This document shows, one piece after another, positions 5,315-7,258 of a stretch of 7,258 nt of DNA (positions are counted from its first letter, which is position 1; each line of letters opens with the position of its first letter). Source of the DNA: Desulfobacterales bacterium (lineage in GTDB: Bacteria > Desulfobacterota > Desulfobacteria > Desulfobacterales > 4be13); NCBI GenBank assembly GCA_029940115.1, contig JAOZRQ010000356.1:1-7258 (forward strand), given 5' to 3'. A program made the position numbers and the translations under genes. Below the pieces are notes generated by a model that was given only the letters and a program-made list of their open reading frames with translations, did no database searches and was not told the DNA's origin.

Positions 5315-6238
5315 CGAATTGCAATAATTGGCGCGGGTGCCATGGGATCTATTTTCGGGGCAATGCTCTCATCTGCCTCGGATGTGTATCTGGTGGATCT
5401 CCTTGAAGCGCATGTGCAGGCTATCAACAAAAACGGCTTGGTCATTGAGAAGACCGACGGTGTTTCTGAAACCTGTTATCCTTTTGCCACAACCGATCCG
5501 ATGGAGGTGGAGGGCGAGGTTGATCTGGCCATCATCTTCACCAAATCTTATGACACTGAGGCCGCGGCCAAGACGGCGAAGCTTCTTCTCGGAGAGAGGG
5601 GGCTGGCGCTGACCCTGCAAAATGGTCTGGGAAACGTGGAGGTCATGGCAGAAATTCTTGGTGATGAACGGACAGTGGCTGGTGTGACATCCCACGGCGG
5701 GACACTGCTCACCCCCGGTCGAGTGCGCCATGCAGGTCAGGGGCCCACATATGTCGGTGACTCCCCCTTGAACCACCAGATCTTGACACAGATAATGGAG
5801 ACTTTCACTTCCGCCGGCATAGGGGTCACGCTCTCGGACAATCTGGAGACTCTGATATGGGGAAAACTGATCATCAACGTGGGCATTAACGCCCTTGCCG
5901 CGATCCTTCGGGTTCCCAATGGGGTGTTGGGCGTGACTCCGGCATGTGAGAAGATCATGGCTGGCGCGGTTTCGGAAGCAGTGGCGGTGGCTCATGCTTC
6001 CGGCATTCAATTGCCATATGATGACCCGTTGCAACAGGTGAAAAAGGTCTGTGCAGATACTGCCAGGAACCGGGCCAGCATGTTGCAGGATATCCTGAGA
6101 GGTGCCCGCACGGAGGTGGGGGTCATCAATGGAGCAATTGTGGAAAAAGGGAATGCATTCGGCATTCCCACGCCCTGCAATCGTCTGTTGTCTGAACTCA
6201 TTCAGGCGTTGGAGGCGACTTCGGAAAAACGTCTGTGA
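5312..6238 (+). CDS. panE: 2-dehydropantoate 2-reductase (ketopantoate reductase) family protein
   Basis: The family reduces 2-dehydropantoate to pantoate with NADPH in the cytoplasmic pantothenate/CoA pathway. Starting at TTG 5312 the protein is 308 aa, the usual family length. The N-terminal Rossmann domain opens with MRIAIIGAGAMG (glycine motif at 7-12). K78 (FTKSYDT) and N104 (LQNGLGN) match conserved nucleotide and substrate-site positions. The C-terminal helical domain carries the catalytic-lysine motif WGKLIINVGINAL (K185, N189, N193). It also has NRASMLQD (S256) and RTEVGVINGAIV (E268), which correspond to the substrate-binding Ser and catalytic Glu of E. coli PanE. All key residues are present, so it should be active. 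Several ApbA/PanE paralogues in bacteria act on other 2-oxo acids, and no other pantothenate gene (panB, panC) is nearby, so the exact substrate is not certain. No clear promoter is seen; the upstream region holds two palindromic elements. Confidence 0.92.
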   Translation: MRIAIIGAGAMGSIFGAMLSSASDVYLVDLLEAHVQAINKNGLVIEKTDGVSETCYPFATTDPMEVEGEVDLAIIFTKSYDTEAAAKTAKLLLGERGLALTLQNGLGNVEVMAEILGDERTVAGVTSHGGTLLTPGRVRHAGQGPTYVGDSPLNHQILTQIMETFTSAGIGVTLSDNLETLIWGKLIINVGINALAAILRVPNGVLGVTPACEKIMAGAVSEAVAVAHASGIQLPYDDPLQQVKKVCADTARNRASMLQDILRGARTEVGVINGAIVEKGNAFGIPTPCNRLLSELIQALEATSEKRL

Positions 6239-6269
6239 ACCCGGGTTTCCTATAAGGTGTTTGAAAACT

Positions 6270-6323
6270 CCCTTGCCCGTGCCCGTACCCCTATCTGTGC
6301 TGGTTTCGGGCACGGGCAAAGGG
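6270..6323. repeat. GC-rich hairpin after the reductase gene
   Basis: CCCTTGCCCGTGCCCG (6270-6285) pairs with CGGGCACGGGCAAAGGG (6307-6323) apart from one unpaired base, and further GGGCACGGGC copies follow. It begins 31 bp after the stop codon and could stall or end transcription. There is no T-tract, so it is not a classic intrinsic terminator. Confidence 0.55.
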
Positions 6324-6398
6324 CAGGGCACGGGCAGAAGAGGGTGGGAACAGGAATGGGATCGGTCGGAAATGATCCAAAAAGCTGATCTTCATCAC

Positions 6399-6597
6399 CC
6401 TAGTACAGCAATTCATAAGTTCGTCACCCCCTTCGGCTCCCGCCGGATTGACAAATCCGGCGGCTCGGATCTGCCAATCGTTCGACGACTCGACTGAGCT
6501 CGCCGAAGTCTGAGCGTCCGACTGAGCTCACGCCGAAGTCTCACGCCGAAGTCCGAGCCGAGCGAGGGGGTACAAACTTGCAAAGTGGTGTACTAGG
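6399..6597. mobile_element. 199-bp inverted-repeat element with TA-bordered ends
   Basis: The ends CCTAGTACA (6399-6407) and TGTACTAGG (6589-6597) are perfect inverted repeats. Similarity continues inwards through CATAAGTTCGTCACCCCC on the left and GGGGGTACAAACTTG on the right. Inside are a perfect 10-bp hairpin, CCGCCGGATT/AATCCGGCGG (6440-6463), and direct repeats of CGACTGAGCTC(A)CGCCGAAGTCT (6491-6511 and 6519-6541). The ends can be read as GTACA...TGTAC bounded by TA dinucleotides, as expected for IS630/Tc1-type movement. That family assignment is inference. It contains no transposase. Confidence 0.6.
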
Positions 6598-6639
6598 ACA
6601 AATCTGGGAGCAAGGGAATGAGCGAAATAAGAAATATGG

Positions 6640-6655
6640 TCTTACGCTCATAAAA
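6640..6655. promoter_or_regulatory. Upstream operator-like palindrome
   Basis: TCTTACGCTCATAAAA is an imperfect dyad. Taken with flanking bases, 6638-6653 is the reverse complement of 6687-6702 with one mismatch in 16. It lies just upstream of the -35 box, centred 45 bp from the second site. Confidence 0.6.
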
Positions 6656-6660
6656 AATAC

Positions 6661-6688
6661 TTGACAAACCAAATCAAAGGGTTATCTT
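6661..6688 (+). promoter_or_regulatory. Sigma-70 type promoter for the 52-aa Gly-rich protein
   Basis: A perfect -35 TTGACA (6661-6666), a 16-bp spacer and the -10 TATCTT (6683-6688) lie 38 bp before the ATG at 6726. The -10 box overlaps the second operator palindrome, so a bound regulator should block it. Confidence 0.75.
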
Positions 6689-6700
6689 ATGAGCATAAGA
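6685..6700. promoter_or_regulatory. Operator palindrome overlapping the -10 box
   Basis: TCTTATG-AG-CATAAGA is a perfect 7+7 dyad with a 2-bp centre. It covers the end of the -10 box and the likely start point. This placement is typical of a repressor site. The regulator is not in the window. Confidence 0.7.
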
Positions 6701-6725
6701 CCGAAACAGGAGGGAGGTGAAAATC

Positions 6726-6884
6726 ATGCCGAGACGTGATGGAACAGGCCCGTGTAATCAGGGGCCAAATAGCGGAAAGGGTCAGGGGCCTTGCAATCCG
6801 GGAAAAGGCTGTGGCAGAGGTCAGGGTAAGGGCCGCGGCAAAGGCCAAGGACAAGGACAAGGCCAAGGCAAACAGAATCCTTAA
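6726..6884 (+). CDS. Small Gly/Gln/Lys-rich cysteine protein, DUF5320-like N-terminus
   Basis: The gene is 52 codons long, with a strong SD (GGAGGTGA, 6713-6720) five bases before ATG 6726 and its own promoter. The product starts MPRRDGTGP, the signature opening of DUF5320-type small proteins, which often sit near Mrp/NBP35 ATPases and NifX/NifB-like iron-cluster genes. Cysteines are at 10, 23 and 29, in a matrix of Gly, Pro, Asn and Lys. The C-terminal half is a low-complexity run of GQ/GK dipeptides (about residues 31-50) encoded by repeats of AAGGCCAAGGACAAGG type. There is no signal peptide or membrane segment, and the protein is strongly basic. A metal- or cluster-binding role is inference from Cys content and family company. 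It is shorter than typical DUF5320 proteins (roughly 100 aa), so the tail may have been rebuilt by repeat slippage. The palindrome at 6937-7041 follows 53 bp after the stop. Confidence 0.7.
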   Translation: MPRRDGTGPCNQGPNSGKGQGPCNPGKGCGRGQGKGRGKGQGQGQGQGKQNP

Positions 6885-6936
6885 CAAGCATGAAGGGTGA
6901 ATGTGTCAAAGTGTCAGCAACTCTGAAAGTTTGATG

Positions 6937-7041
6937 ACAAAGAAACCCGGTCTCAGTTCCCCGATAAAAGATGTCGGGGACAAGCTTCAGGGAATAGGTT
7001 TTCCATGACGCGGCTCTGTGTCGGCAACCGGGTTTCTTTGT
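6937..7041. repeat. Inverted-repeat element with GAAACCCGG ends
   Basis: Perfect 15-bp arms ACAAAGAAACCCGGT (6937-6951) and ACCGGGTTTCTTTGT (7027-7041) are present. Weaker pairing extends outward, CAAAGTGTCAG (about 6907-6917) against CTGACTTTGG (about 7056-7065). An inner hairpin is CCCCGA (6959-6964) with TCGGGG (6974-6979). The arms share GAAACCCGG with family A, but the loop and outer ends differ. It could also act as a transcription stop for the gene ending at 6884. Confidence 0.65.
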
Positions 7042-7065
7042 TCTTATCAGATATACTGACTTTGG

Positions 7066-7161
7066 CACTTCTCCCGTAACGAGACGAACCTTAGTCAGTT
7101 GCCAGTTGTCCCGCGACAACGATGGACATGCGCGCATGAAAGTCGGCGATATAGCTTTCAA
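7066..7161. other. Gene-free stretch with small palindromes
   Basis: It contains GTTGTC-CCGC-GACAAC (7105-7120) and the perfect 12-bp palindrome CATGCGCGCATG (7127-7138). No supported gene. A long minus-strand frame runs through it but is made of repeats. Confidence 0.4.
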
Positions 7162-7258
7162 CAAAAAGATTGTCCGGAGTGCCAAACTTGCAGTTTGGCG
7201 GACCAAAAAGATTGTCCGGAGTGCCAAACTTGCAGTTTGGCGGACCAAAAAGATTGTC
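7162..7258. repeat. 42-bp tandem repeat with internal hairpin, cut by the window end
   Basis: Two identical 42-bp units (7162-7203 and 7204-7245) are followed by the first 13 bases of a third. Each unit contains GCCAAACT-TGC-AGTTTGGC, extended outward by GTCC and GGAC after an unpaired spacer, so every unit can fold as a hairpin. The period is 14 codons, so all frames stay open across units, which explains the repeated peptide on the minus strand. Confidence 0.85.

Noticed and set aside
5369..6331. 320-aa open frame on the minus strand
   Set aside because: It lies opposite the well-supported reductase gene, its composition is rich in Cys, His and Arg as expected of a shadow frame, and no domain is recognisable.
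6724..7248. 174-aa minus-strand frame with a repeated 14-residue peptide
   Set aside because: The peptide repeat is just the 42-bp DNA repeat; the frame crosses a palindromic element and runs antisense to the 52-aa gene with its own promoter and SD.

Overview
The window looks like an accessory, repeat-rich stretch of a Gram-negative bacterial chromosome with moderate GC. It most resembles a sulfate-reducing desulfobacterium (Desulfobacterota, Desulfonema-like). That assignment is an inference from the style of the intergenic palindromes (GAAACCCGGCTTTTT type), the GATGAACGC-type REP units and the mix of proteins. No rRNA, tRNA or CRISPR array is visible. All genes I support lie on the + strand.

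Layout. 1-50: a 14-bp tandem repeat. 107-265: a small unrecognised ORF with a strong Shine-Dalgarno (SD) sequence. 266-1014: no gene, but packed with palindromic elements (328-445, 536-554, 571-775 with a nested unit at 618-666, and 798-921). 1015-2751: a YcaO-family ATP-dependent backbone-modification enzyme with C-terminal TPRs. 2752-3618: no gene, with an inverted-repeat element, an 18-bp tandem repeat and two small elements inserted in series at a ribosome binding site. 3619-4644: a two-TM, zinc-ribbon, TPR protein. 4645-5311: no gene, with a C-rich repeat flanked by a 14-bp duplication, an AT-rich stretch, a 136-bp palindromic element and a 57-bp REP unit. 5312-6238: a ketopantoate reductase family enzyme (TTG start). 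6239-6660: no gene, with a GC hairpin and a TA-flanked inverted-repeat element. 6661-6884: a promoter with two matching operator palindromes driving a 52-aa Gly/Gln/Lys-rich Cys protein that begins like DUF5320 proteins. 6885-7258: no gene, with another inverted-repeat element and a 42-bp tandem repeat running off the window.

The genes are far apart and separately punctuated, so I see no operon and no evidence that they form one pathway. The strongest signal is the mobile-element record. At least five short non-coding palindromic elements abut short direct repeats (6-10 bp) that look like target-site duplications. At the 3619 gene, two elements appear to have inserted one after the other into its GGAGGT Shine-Dalgarno. 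This left three copies of the target sequence, the last of which still serves as the RBS.
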